Shown here piece after piece: positions 31,301-34,297 of a stretch of DNA of 64,000 bases. The notes under the pieces were generated by a model. That model was not told where the DNA came from. It saw only the letters and a program-made list of their open reading frames with translations, and made no database searches. Each line of letters opens with the position of its first letter. The first letter of the stretch is position 1. Both the position numbers and the translations under genes were made by a program. Origin of the DNA: Saprospiraceae bacterium (GTDB lineage: Bacteria; Bacteroidota; Bacteroidia; Chitinophagales; Saprospiraceae); the NCBI GenBank assembly GCA_016710625.1, contig JADJVK010000004.1, positions 119,501-183,500 on the forward strand, read 5' to 3'.

Positions 31301-32577
31301 GTTATAGCATCACCGTAAATGGAGTAGCAATAACAAGTTATGCAGCATGTGCTAACTACGAAGAGAAAGCCTACTTCTATAGTACGATACCAGGCGGCGG
31401 AAATGCAGGAACGTACAAAATAGAATCATGGAAAGTAGGAAGTACAACACTGACAGGACAGTTCACTAGTACAGTAGGCTTAGTATCGTTGATGAATACC
31501 CTAGACCCAGGAGGAAACTGGAGATTAGAAAGTAGCACAAGTACGATATTAGGAGGCTCAAAAACAGTAACATACGGAGCGATGGAAGTAAGTCAAGTAG
31601 GCATAGTAGGAAAAGTAATCTTAAATCCGAATGCAGTACAGACATCAAAAGGCTTAACGATGAAATTAGGAACAGGCTTGAATAAGATCGTGATAGTAGA
31701 CAAGTTATATGGATGTAGAGATACAGTAAATGTAACAGTGAAAGCGAAGGCGAAACCAGGCAACTGTCCAGATATAATATCAGTAAGAACAGCGATACTA
31801 GTAGCGAAAGTATGTGGATCAGGAGCAGAGTTCTGTACGGAGTTACCATATAGCAGCATCAGCAACTACTTAATAGTAGATAATGGAGCAATCTATACAG
31901 GAGCGAAGACAAGCTGTAGCAAAGGAACAAGTTTGAATTTATCAGAAGGAACACATAAACTGATAATAACAGACAATACGACATGTTGTAGCGATAGTGT
32001 AACGGTGAAAGTAGTATGTATCAAGACAGATGTGATAAAAGGAAGCACGAAAGTGGGACATACAGGAACGATGATAAATGATGTAAGTGAATTGCCAGGG
32101 AAAGTAGTAGGGATGAATATCATACCGACAAATGGACCATCAGGAGCTGCATCAAATGTTATGGCGACAGTAATCCCAACGAGCAACGAAGTAATCTTCC
32201 AAGGGTTAAGAGAAGGATTACAGGAGTTCGAAGTAGTAGTGACGGATGAATATGGCATCACAGATACGACGAAGTACATAATAACAGTAACATCGAGAGC
32301 AGATACAGAAAGTAAAGAATTCGAGCTATACAATGCGATATCACCAAATGGAGATGGAGTGAATGATGTGTTAGTGATCAAGAATATCGAAAGATATGGA
32401 GATAACACGATGAGGATCTTCGACAGATGGGGCTCAGAAGTGTTGAGACAATCAGACTACAAGAATGATTGGAATGCGACATGGAATGGCAATGATTTAC
32501 CGGATGGCACATATTTCTATATTTTCACAGCAGCTAACGATGTTAGACAAAGTGGTTATATCGAAGTAAAGAGATAA
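7503..32577 (+). CDS. Giant T9SS-exported DUF11 surface protein 2 (whole gene, indels repaired)
   Basis: Reading across five small frame breaks (about 10388, 15373, 28108, 29927 and 30995) and one in-frame scramble (28526-28545) gives one protein of about 8,360 residues. It has a signal peptide ending near 7643 (TTNA|Q), an SdrD-B domain, a propeller-like region, a second SdrD-B domain, then about 33 DUF11 units in three arrays separated by SdrD-B, SprB-like, HYR-like and Ig-like blocks, and a gliding-motility-type C-terminal domain (ISPNGDGVND, FDRWG, PDGTYFY). Each break joins two frames that continue the same domain, so one gene is far more likely than seven. ATG at 7503 is preferred to the in-frame ATG at 7473 because it gives a shorter signal peptide, but either is possible. 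Role inferred: a long cell-surface filament for adhesion or gliding. A terminator follows at 32641. Confidence 0.85.
10390..15408 (+). CDS. Giant protein 2, segment b: DUF11 array A
   Basis: This frame encodes consecutive DUF11 units starting (Phe/Tyr/Met-Asp-Leu-Ala-Leu) at 10336, 10885, 11380, 11881, 12346, 12823, 13297, 13774, 14275, 14740 and 15217. Each has a VTDYIP core strand, a NWAEIS motif and an acidic linker ending in DEDDHD or a close variant. The frame ends at TAG 15406-15408 because of one extra C at 15373; removing it restores SFVTQAGWT as in the sister unit at 12823. The first methionine in this frame, at 10483, is internal to a DUF11 unit and is not a real start. Confidence 0.8.
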   Translation, partial: PGDDVTFTITVLNQGDIPADSIVVSDYIPVGMTLNDTDWNSVSATVANKLLMKNNGLPSAGLLPNQSATVDITLKINAGFAGDSLVNFAEISSFKDTVTTDPIEPLDVDSTPDAVSTNDDGGRPSGANDNYVGGNGLATGGAPGDNNLPTDEDDHDPAVVKLEQIMDLALYKVLADGQNYAVRGGDTVNFKITVINQGTIAANNIVVSDYIPSGFTLVSGQGWTAGPIATKTLTIGSGLGAGGLLPKDSVNVFIKLRVNTPVVSGTKLVNLAEISSMTDINGVNRPDIDSDPDNNPTNDTQIVDNEVLGDAKTKGEDEDDHDPAEVVVNPFDLALYKVLAPGQPSLVAPGDTVLFKITVLNQGTIAADNIQVTDYIPSGMTFVTPQAGWNVVSGTEVNTTLVAGTALPVGGLLPGDSVSTTIKLRVSAPYVTGTSLQNWAEISNTTDERGNPQVDIDSDPDNNQANDTYLVDNEVAGDGKNSGDEDDHDQATVTLKEFDLALYKQLAGNQLVAPGDTVTFNITVVNQGTIDAANIQITDYIPTEMTFVNQANWSLSGATATTTLPGVLAIGQSVTVSIMLQVNNPLDANTRITNWAEISDATDKNGNPVVDKDSNPDGTNDDKFLVDDDITGDGKNGGDEDDNDRADIFILPYDLALIKQLAPGQARNVNAGDTVTFRITVFNQGQINAANIVVTDYIPTGMTFVSPQAGWTGAGSTVTTTLPGVLAAGQTTYVDIKLRVNSPLASNTELKNWAEISSSTDDSGKTQVDIDSSPDGNQTNDKFVTDNDPYGDGKMGEDEDDHDPESVFVNPFDLALYKVLAPGQTALVNPGDTVNFRIVVVNQGVVDAANVLITDYIPTQMSFVTQAGWTAVGSNATYTYPGTIKAGDSAFVNIKLRLTSPQPANTTITNWAEITSATDKNNNPQVDIDSNPDNNQTNDKFLSDNEINGNGKSGGDEDDHDKAEIFVQPFDLALIKRLAPGQSTSVAPGQIVNFQVKVVNQGKVPASNIVITDYIPSDMVFVAQPNWTAVGQLATSSPITSVVAPGDSIFLTIQLQVSPTLSPSVTSITNWAEISSATDQYGNPQEDIDSKPDQQNTDTFTTDDYIDGNGKNGGDEDDHDKAVITISKFDLALYKVLAPGQADVVAPGDTVTFKITVINQGVVPADNIQVTDYIPTGMTFVSPQTGWTVVSGTEVNRTLVAGAGLPALGLLAGDSVSTTIKLRVNAPYVSGTSLQNWAEISASTDTSNVVQTDIDSYTDNDQTNDTYLSDNEVNGNGKQQGDEDDHDQAAVTLKEFDLALYKQLVGNQLVAPGDTVSFKITVVNQGTIDAANVQITDYIPAEMTFVNQANWSLSGSIATMTLPGVLAVGQSTSVTIMLQVNDPLAANTRITNWAEISSATDDNGNPVVDKDSNPDQTNDDKFLVDDDINGDGINGGDEDDHDRADLFILPYDLALIKQLAPGQVRNVNAGDTVNFRITVFNQGQINADNIKITDYIPGGMTFVSPQAGWTSVGSTATYTMTGVLAPGQTKYVDIKLRVSSPLAANTALTNWAEITSSTDDSGNFQIDVDSDPDAIQGNDKYITDNDPYGDGKMGEDEDDHDPETVYVNPFDLALYKVLAPGQTAQVNPGDTVNFRIVVINQGVVDAANVLVTDYIPTQMSFRYSSRLDISWD
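11380..16164 (+). repeat. Higher-order repeat: five DUF11 units duplicated, 2,394-bp period
   Basis: Units starting at 11380, 11881, 12346, 12823 and 13297 each pair with units at 13774, 14275, 14740, 15217 and 15692. The offset is 2,394 bp for the first four pairs and 2,395 for the last, the extra base being the inserted C at 15373. Signature openings match in order, for example KQLAGNQLVAPGD with KQLVGNQLVAPGD and KQLAPGQARNVNAGD with KQLAPGQVRNVNAGD. The two halves differ at many synonymous sites, so the duplication is not recent. Confidence 0.9.
15374..28126 (+). CDS. Giant protein 2, segment c: end of array A, SdrD-B, array B, SprB/HYR block, array C
   Basis: This frame of about 4,250 residues holds, in order: the rest of the 15217 DUF11 unit, the unit at 15692, an SdrD-B domain (LVWYDTNNDGKWDPSE, 16165-16610), DUF11 array B (16619-21770, ten units), five SprB-like repeats (21790-22970), four HYR-like domains (22980-23935; TDNCD and DACGN motifs), two Ig-like modules (23940-24535) and most of DUF11 array C (from 24551). 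The frame fails after a homopolymer at 28108-28110, where AAA replaces the AAAA of the sister units, and stops at 28126. Confidence 0.8.
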   Translation, partial: VTQAGWTLAGTSATYTYPGTIKAGDSAFVNIKLRLNSPQPANTTITNWAEITSATDKNGNTQVDVDSNPDNVQSNDKFLSDNEVNGNGKNGGDEDDHDKAEIFVQPFDLALVKRLASGQPLVVAPGQTVNFQIKVINQGKVPASNIEIVDYIPAELQFVAQPNWTAVGQVATRTALTTVLNPGDSVIVGIQLLVKAGIPSAGTITNWAEISAATDQYGNPQVDIDSDPDKILNNDNFLVDDNVDGNGKNGGDEDDHDKAILLLEPLSLGNLVWYDTNNDGKWDPSESGVPGVQVILYDGTGTTPLDTMYTDANGKYLFEGLMPGDYKVKLNSGIPSGYTSSTGDGKYDYDQTGPYETAPDPDNNFNHDDNGTQMGSTMIMSGVITLSFGQEPLDDEDTNSNSNLTVDFGIYKLDTFDLALRKVISPTQKYPILSGDDIDFDITVFNQGSVDAYNVQVTDYLPVGLTLSPLDVNGWSGSSSILVSDTISFIPKGGSVQLKLKARIGAGVGKGSLVNYAEISDADDDTNPTNTKPTDIDSNPDGIQGNDAGGQPNSAADDFVNGNGTGIPGDGTSTTDEDDHDPALFEVDIFDLALRKTTSQTTPVKVGDIVPFTITVFNQGTVQAKNVVVEDRIPVGFALAGVGNAGWSAQVGDRTSYTIAGPLLPGASTTVNINLLVLPTITSGDHVNRAEITAAQDSLNKDRTLNDIDSTPDNVDGNDKGGNVDGATNDYVDGNGKANGGAPGDNNTATDEDDEDPAKVTVIFDLALRKVINANQKYPILAGDDVDFDITVINQGGTDAYNVQVTDYLPTGLTLSPLDVNGWNGNGSVLTSATIAKIPFGGSVLIKLKGRVSAGVGKTTLVNYAEISQADDDTDPSNTPPTDIDSTPDDINTNDDGGQPLSPADNYVDGNGKAAGGAPGDGNTATDEDDHDPALFAVDIFDLALRKTTSQTTPVKVGDIVPFTITVFNQGTVQAKNVVVEDRIPVGFALAGVGNAGWSAQVGDRTSYTIAGPLLPGASTTVNINLLVLPTITSGDHVNRAEITAAQDSLNKDRTLNDIDSTPDNVDGNDKGGNVDGATNDYVDGNGKANGGAPGDNNTATDEDDEDPAKVTVIFDLALRKVINANQKYPILAGDDVDFDITVINQGGTDAYNVKVTDYLPTGLTLSPLDVNGWNGNGSVLTSATIAKIPFGGSVLIKLKGRVSAGVGKTTLVNYAEISQADDDTDPSNTPPTDIDSTPDDINTNDDGGQPLSPADNYVNGDGKAAGGAPGDGNTATDEDDHDPALFAVDIFDLALRKTTTATVIKKGDIVPFTITVFNQGTVQAKNVVVEDRIPVGFALASIGNAGWSAQVGDRTSYTIAGPLLPGASTTVNINLLALPTVTSGDHVNFAEILSAQDSLNRDRSANDIDSSPDNNNTNDDGGAVGTASDDVITGNGKDPLGTPGDGNPATDEDDHDPAKVTVIFDLALKKVINPAQVFPILPGDDVDFIITVFNQGGSDAYNVTVSDYLPQYLTLSPLDINSWSGSGSIITSDTIRKIAVGDSVRLNLKARLASNAPAGDKVNYAEISGADDDTDPSNTPPTDIDSTPDGVNGNDDGGQPNSPADNYVNGDGKAAGGAPGDGNTATDEDDHDPALFRTDVFDLALRKTTTRTTPVRVGDDVPFKITVFNQGTLTAANIVVEDRIPAGFSLSPLAANSIWTGLDTVRFNTTVAGPLNPGDSTYVTIWLRANPSLIPGTHTNFAEITAAQDDLGNDRSNDDMDSTPDTNNTNDRNIDDIIDQDGKNSNGDEDDHDGASVISVFDLALRKVISPEEEDDRVYPTEDMTFRITVINQGSVVAKNIIVTDSIPTGFVLNDPDWTWDNLRNVATIVLPDNLNPLDSVKVDITCKAVSIVPGQRVNWAEISRGDDVAGNTPEDLDSKPDGNLGNDDGGLPGSPADNYVDGDGKAPGGAPRDGNTATDEDDQDPALTRIAIFDLAMKKTVFRERRIEYGDTVSFQMTVFNQGTETAYNIELTDSIMPGFLFEAPLNPSWTTLSSNKVQTVYPGPLAAGDSVKLKITFRVDPAFTGRHLTNFAEISKADDDTNPNDAYPPDVDSTPDTNYGNDKYTNDNMVSGNGKNGEDEDDHDPATITVWPPLPPKCEPPVVYNVVKVNSICGTNYGSIDIQMAGPSTDYTYVWSPAVGVNNIARDLWPGTYFVTITKNNETIPGCDTVISVVIGNSDTKAIAKVVSTTAATCDQANGSATLSPNDPVYYTYNWSDGGSGAVRTGLKAGMYQVTVTKRYEECPDVFQVEIKKNNPLTATIQVNNPATCDSANGKATVFVGGGSGNYSIMWEDSVFTAMRDKLISTQYYVFIKDKTSGCELLASTWIPSVQPPSSITINPATLALNCKGDSLGTVGITVTPSTATYKIVDKYGYTYTNGKLEAGKYKVVAFNNPDCVYGEKEFEVTEPKLLDAEISMIPGDCSGKGIIRLDTVFGGNPVYTYNWGDLPGTNDPKDRLNLKGGLYDLTITDTKGCYAIKQVPLPEGPDTTKPKLVVPIVDLKVSCDEVVPAPVTPTITDNCDPNPIISYREEILQGTCGDGKIIKRYWTVTDNSGNTATFVQTVTVIDNKKPVFSAVTPLLTANCDEIPLPDQPTATDNCDSDVKITMREVRDPNKFTFCKESYNLYRIWTATDNCGNFDTVTQKIIVTDNKAPYFISVVPNDTMIACGKTIPAPPSLLTVGDNCDANPYTYYNQEKIQGTCAGSYTLRRTWTAIDACGNATPVVQNITIVDNTVPRFTSVPANITVDCGKVPAPTQPKATDDCDGSNLFISYDEKQTAGANNTVITTRVWTASDACGNTATAQQIVTEKACIPECKLLLSNISISGCQYNDANQKSEATLSVVVSWQTPPAGVTIQVTAAGQTKSVNLLTTTSPATVNFTVPADGSTNNPVVIKYSDNTCSVNGTYNAPAPCNCTLSLTNVIVGPCVYNTNTQKSEATLSVTANWTNVIAGKQIEITAAGQTKYIDPATSTSPSTITFTVPADGSLNNTVVGKFAGSNCQGTGKYNAPAACEPVKTFDLALVKRLATGQATSVKPGDNVKFTITVYNQGDVAATQIQVVDYIPTGFTLNDANWTVSGSKATLKTAIAGPLAPGANTSVDITLKLDDTFTGTSIVNTAEISSAKDDKGNTPTDVDSTPDTTDTDKYVTDDDTSGNGKNGGDEDDHDKAPVNVIVTPKVFDLALVKVLASGQATVVKPGEDVNFTITVINQGNVDATQVEVTDYIPTGMTLNDANWSVVAGKAKLKTLIPSIVAGGSVSVNIKLKVNADFTGTTLTNNAEVSSAKDDKGNTPTDVDSTPDDTNNDKFVTDNDVTGDGKNGGDEDDNDPATISVIPNPVKVFDLALTKKLAVGQASIVNAGDNVKFTISVINQGDIAATQIQVTDYIPTGFTLNDANWTVSGSKATLKTAIAGPLAPGATTTVDITLKIDSNYSGTSITNKAEISSVKDDQGNTPTDVDSTPDNIDNDTYVTDNDIDGNGKRGGDEDDHDPATVGVIPAETPVFDLALTKKLAAGQASIVQPGDNVKFTITVINQGNVAATQVEVSDYIPTGLTLNDANWTLSGGKAKRVIAGPIAGSSSTTVDITFKVDANFTGTSLTNKAEISSAKDDKGNTPTDVDSTPDDTDNDKFVTDDDTSGNGKTGGDEDDHDPATIGVNPNEPKLFDLALTKRLATGQATVVQPGDNVKFTITVFNQGNVAATQIQVTDYIPTGMTLNDANWSVTGGKATLNNVIAGPLAPGASTSVDVTLRVNNDFTGSILTNKAEISSVRDDKGNVPTDVDSTPDDTDNDKFVTDNDINGNGKTGGDEDDSDPANVGVIVPPPATFDLALTKKLATGQSSNVKPGDNVKFTITVYNQGNVTATNIEVTDYIPTGMTLNDANWTLSGGKAKRTIAGPLSGGSTTSVDITLKVDANFTGTSLINKAEVSSAKDDKGNTPTDVDSTPDDTDNDKFVTDDDTTGNGKNGGDEDDSDPATVGVTPEPTVFDLALTKKLATGQSTNVKPGDNVKFTINVINQGNVTATNIEVTDYIPTGMTLNDANWTLSGGKAKRTIAGPLASGSTTSVDITLKVDANFTGTSLTNKAEVSSAKDDKGNTPTDVDSTPDDTDNDKFVTDDDTTGNGKNGGDEDDSDPATVGVTPEPTVFDLALTKKLATGQSTNVKPGDNVKFTINVINQGNVTATNIEVTDYIPTGMTLNDANWTLSGGKLREQ
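16619..21770 (+). repeat. DUF11 array B with 1,053-bp dimeric higher-order repeat
   Basis: Ten DUF11 units start at 16619, 17141, 17663, 18194, 18716, 19247, 19766, 20297, 20777 and 21296. Two types alternate: one opening KVI..QKYPIL, the other KTTSQTTPVKVGD. The dimer 17141-18193 is repeated at 18194-19246 with an exact 1,053-bp period and near identity at DNA level; flanking dimers are more diverged. Confidence 0.9.
24551..29350 (+). repeat. DUF11 array C, near-identical 477-bp units at its 3' end
   Basis: Ten units start at 24551, 25034, 25517, 26003, 26483, 26969, 27446, 27923, 28399 and 28882. The first five are diverged (480-486 bp); those from 26969 are almost identical with a 477-bp period. 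The 476- and 483-bp spacings after 27923 and 28399 reflect the indels described in segments c to e. Divergence falls toward the 3' end, as expected from recent local expansion. Confidence 0.9.
28111..28527 (+). CDS. Giant protein 2, segment d: DUF11 unit in shifted frame
   Basis: After the single-A loss at 28108-28110 the same DUF11 unit continues in frame 1 and matches the preceding units almost base for base. Near 28136-28150 the repeat text GGATCAACAACAAGT is replaced by GGATTGTCAACAAGT, a length-neutral change. The frame reaches TAA at 28525-28527 because of two extra T in front of GTAACAGATTAC. Confidence 0.75.
   Translation, partial: AKRTIAGPLAGGLSTSVDITLKVDANFTGTSLTNKAEVSSAKDDKGNTPTDVDSTPDDTDNDKFVTDDDTTGNGKNGGDEDDSDPATVGVTPEPTVFDLALTKKLATGQSTNVKPGDNVKFTINVINQGNVTATNIEL
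28528..29946 (+). CDS. Giant protein 2, segment e: last DUF11 units, Ig-like and HYR start
   Basis: The frame is the same as in segment d; the local change at 28526-28545 adds six bases in total, so only the few codons there are disturbed. It encodes the remainder of the unit begun at 28399, the last DUF11 unit (28882-29350), an Ig-like module (29370-29640, akin to 3270-3540 in giant protein 1) and an HYR-like domain (29650-29925). The stop at 29944-29946 follows a one-base gain near 29925-29930. Read past that point, the text becomes PLLLNKKSGDT, parallel to HPLLVGIHSGDT encoded near 30460. Confidence 0.75.
   Translation, partial: QITSTMRRMTLNDANWTLSGGKAKRTIAGPLAGGSTTSVDITLKVDANFTGTSLTNKAEVSSAKDDKGNTPTDVDSTPDDTDNDKFVTDDDTTGNGKNGGDEDDSDPATIGVTPNPTTFDLALTKKLAAGQSSSVTVGDNVKFTISVINQGNVTATNIEVTDYIPTGMTLNDANWTLSGGKAKRTIAGPLAGGSTTSVDITLKIDDNFTGTSLTNVSEISNAKDDKGNTPTDVDSNPDDVDNDKYVTNDDVTGNGKNGGDEDDHDKESITVTPKACNLTISQVTVLGGGSCDCPGTTGGSKAKVSATITWLGAPTGAKINVVLGSQTVVIDPATQVSPVTVDFTNVSVGTGKVTASYSTGTCITDKSYTVPSSSGFDNLPPVFSGIPSDVTIACGSALPTPANVTAKDDCAGVVNVTMKEETIGVKCNCTYGVKRTWTAVDPCGNKVEYTQTITIIDSEAPVFTAIQSIIIE
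29930..31021 (+). CDS. Giant protein 2, segment f: HYR-like domains
   Basis: This frame encodes cysteine-containing HYR-like domains that alternate with a module beginning SGDTxxVxCKNPFIFE and containing FEDYAQAVSG and ATDKCGNVST; that module occurs twice (29945-30200 and 30475-30730). The stop at 31019-31021 is due to one missing base in the CC run at 30994-30995. In the repaired frame the text continues QCGPNGSITIAATTCGN into an SprB-like repeat. Confidence 0.75.
   Translation, partial: PLLLNKKSGDTIHVDCKNPFIFEDVDMKVSDNCCTEGVKLEFEDYAQAVSGECSKDGYIMLMFCQWKATDKCGNVSTFQVIIKVVDNKPPVLSSYPADINLSCNGGVVPAAAQITATDDCDENVSVIFTEEKVEGKCAGSYKIIRKWKAIDHCGNATFHTQTITVGDNTAPVIKPIHPLLVGIHSGDTVTVSCKNPFIFEPTDVSVTDDCNNGDIEVAFEDYAQAVSGNCPKDGYMMLMFCEWKATDKCGNVSTLQIIVKVVDNSAPEFTSKPADMTVDLCKGQVIPTMPTLTATDDCSDVASVKSSETKEGSGCNYTLVRKWVATDSCGNAATHTQHITVIGAQPSITNEVYNNHNVDRTEA
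30996..32577 (+). CDS. Giant protein 2, segment g: shared C-terminal module and T9SS type B domain
   Basis: Contents in order: an SprB-like repeat (31000-31190), a two-part module homologous to 5190-6310 of giant protein 1 (31190-32310), and the gliding-motility-associated C-terminal domain (32310-32574; ISPNGDGVND, MRIFDRWG, LPDGTYFYIF). The conserved text of the two-part module includes CLPI...STIPGGG...SWKV and, later, a CSDSV...GITDTT stretch. A methionine at 31186 lies inside the protein and is not a start. Codon use (many ACG, GCG, GGC, AGC) differs from that of the DUF11 arrays. Confidence 0.8.
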
Positions 32578-32640
32578 ACTAATTAAGAAACAACCATACT
32601 GATTAATAAGTAGAAGTGTGAGTTTTATTATAGTGGTTAT

Positions 32641-32672
32641 GGCAGTATCCTTAAGAGGATACTGCCTTTTTT
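32641..32672 (+). terminator. Rho-independent terminator after giant gene 2
   Basis: A perfect 11-bp stem (32641-32651 with 32656-32666), a TAAG loop and six T. The 24 bases just upstream (GTGTGAGTTTTAT..TAGTGG, 32617-32636) resemble those before the terminator of giant gene 1 (6949-6970). Confidence 0.92.
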
Positions 32673-33084
32673 GTTTATATATTTTATGAATTTTATAAAA
32701 TTTGATTTGGAAATTATTAATTCAATTATAATTCATAGATTAAGGGCATTCTAAGCCCGAATAAGCTGTTAATTGATTGATAATTGTGAAGTATGTTATT
32801 AAATTAAATTTAATCTTACATGGCCTTATAACAATAATTATGAATCAGAATTGATGAGCGAAATGAAATAGGAAACTTTTTTAAAACATAATTTTCAAAT
32901 TATAGTATTTAATAACATTTTCAAATTTTAATTCCTTTATAAATATTATTAGTTATTAAAATTAGTTACAATATGTAGTAATATAATAATCTTAAGATTA
33001 TACATTTGTTTTGGCTTGTAAATTGGAATAAAATCTTAAGAATAAATCAGTTAAAAAAAATTATTAAATATTTTTTGCAAAAAA

Positions 33085-33115
33085 TTTGGTAAATAATATT
33101 TAACCCGTATCTTTG
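33085..33115 (+). promoter_or_regulatory. Bacteroidota-type promoter of the S10 operon
   Basis: TTTG at 33085-33088, a 19-nt spacer and TATCTTTG at 33108-33115 match the Bacteroidota housekeeping promoter (TTTG, N19, TAnnTTTG) exactly. It lies 50 bp before the rpsJ start codon. Confidence 0.8.
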
Positions 33116-33165
33116 CACCGCTTTTAGAAATAACTGCAATAAATAAAAATCATTCTCAAAAAGGT

Positions 33166-33474
33166 ATGAATCAGAAAATCAGAATCAAGTTACGTTCTTA
33201 CGATCACAATTTAGTGGATAAATCTACTGAAAAGATTGTTAAGACAGTTCGTACAAGCGGCGCTGTTGTAACTGGTCCGATTCCGCTACCGACTGATAAG
33301 AAAATATTTACAGTTTTGCGATCTCCGCATGTAAATAAGAAGTCGAGGGAACAGTTCCAGTTGCGTACTCACAAACGCCTTATTGAAATCTATACACCTA
33401 CTCAAAAGACGGTAGATGCTCTATCTAAATTAGAGTTGCCGAGTGGTGTGGATATTCAAGTTAAATTGACTTAG
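33166..33474 (+). CDS. rpsJ: 30S ribosomal protein S10 (uS10)
   Basis: The 102-residue product has the usual S10 length and core (KIRIKLRSYDHNLVDKS near the start, SPHVNKKSREQFQLRTHKR in the middle). S10 sits in the 30S head and also acts with NusB in antitermination. It is the first gene of the ribosomal cluster, directly behind a strong promoter. In many Bacteroidota rpsL, rpsG and fusA precede it; here a giant surface-protein gene does. Confidence 0.98.
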   Translation: MNQKIRIKLRSYDHNLVDKSTEKIVKTVRTSGAVVTGPIPLPTDKKIFTVLRSPHVNKKSREQFQLRTHKRLIEIYTPTQKTVDALSKLELPSGVDIQVKLT

Positions 33475-33658
33475 GATTATCCTAAATTATTACCTTTAAG
33501 AGAAAAAGAAAAATACCAAGTAGGGTCGGTGACGGCTAAATTAAGTTTAATTTTAGTACAACCAACTTTGTTATTCAGGTCGATTTGGCTTGAATTTCTT
33601 GTCTTGAAAAAGGTGTGTTATTATTCATTTTAATGATATCATCCAAAATTAATATAAA
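33475..33658 (+). other. 184-bp rpsJ-rplC spacer
   Basis: This is the longest gap in the ribosomal cluster; most others are under 60 bp. It contains an imperfect hairpin, 33536-33556, and GC-richer text (GGGTCGGTGACGGC) than the surrounding intergenic DNA. A leader controlling the downstream genes is possible, but I recognise no known motif. Confidence 0.3.
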
Positions 33659-34282
33659 GTGAACGGCATCATTGGAAAAAAAATAGGTATGACAAGTGTA
33701 TATGATAGTAATGGCAATAATATTGCAGTTACTGTTATTGAAGCTGGTCCAAATGTAGTTACTCAGGTTAAATCAAGTGATACTGATGGTTACAATGCCT
33801 TACAATTAGGTTTTTCAGAAGCAAAAGAAAAGAATGTTTCTAAAGCTATGAAAGGTCATTTTGCGAAAGCAAATACAACCCCTAAGAGAAAATTAGTAGA
33901 ATTTAGGGATTTCAACGCTACTCCTAAGGTTTTAGGAGATGAAATAATTATCACCGATATTTTTAATGAAGGTGATAAGGTGAGTGCAGTTGGAATTAGT
34001 AAAGGAAAAGGTTTTCAGGGAGTTGTTAAAAGACATGGTTTTGGTGGAGTGGGTCAAAGCACACACGGTCAGCATAACAGACTTAGAGCACCTGGATCTA
34101 TTGGAGCATCATCATTCCCTTCTAAAGTAGTGAAAGGTATGAGAATGGCTGGAAGAACTGGTGGAGATAGAAAGAAAGTGAAGAACCTATTGATTGTAAA
34201 AATATTTGCTGAGCAAAATCTTTTATTGGTAAAGGGAGCAGTTCCTGGTCATAAAGGTTCAGTAGTAATAATTGAAAAATAG
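33659..34282 (+). CDS. rplC: 50S ribosomal protein L3 (uL3)
   Basis: The 207-residue product starts GTG, giving MNGIIGKKIGMTSVY as in other Bacteroidota; no ATG upstream would fit. The conserved central loop GGVGQSTHGQHNRLRAPGS, which reaches the peptidyl transferase region and holds the usual methylated glutamine, is intact. L3 is an early 50S assembly protein. It is separated from rpsJ by an unusually long spacer and from rplD by 15 bp. Confidence 0.97.
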   Translation: MNGIIGKKIGMTSVYDSNGNNIAVTVIEAGPNVVTQVKSSDTDGYNALQLGFSEAKEKNVSKAMKGHFAKANTTPKRKLVEFRDFNATPKVLGDEIIITDIFNEGDKVSAVGISKGKGFQGVVKRHGFGGVGQSTHGQHNRLRAPGSIGASSFPSKVVKGMRMAGRTGGDRKKVKNLLIVKIFAEQNLLLVKGAVPGHKGSVVIIEK

Positions 34283-34297
34283 AAATCCTTTTAGAAA

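Larger units (their letters stand above)
32578..33165 (+). other. Intergenic region before the S10 cluster
   Basis: The region contains the terminator of giant gene 2 (32641-32672) and, near its end, the rpsJ promoter (33085-33115). The 400 bases between are very AT-rich, with a small GGGC/GCCC hairpin near 32744-32758. I see no gene there. Confidence 0.6.

Noticed and set aside
31466..32408. Minus-strand ORFs of 127 and 171 residues over the C-terminus of giant protein 2
   Set aside because: The plus-strand frame is clearly coding and ends in a known domain; the reverse frames are Leu/Ser/Thr-rich shadows.
33001..33165. tRNA or small RNA before rpsJ
   Set aside because: The region is too AT-rich to form a cloverleaf, and no compact hairpin with a terminator is seen.
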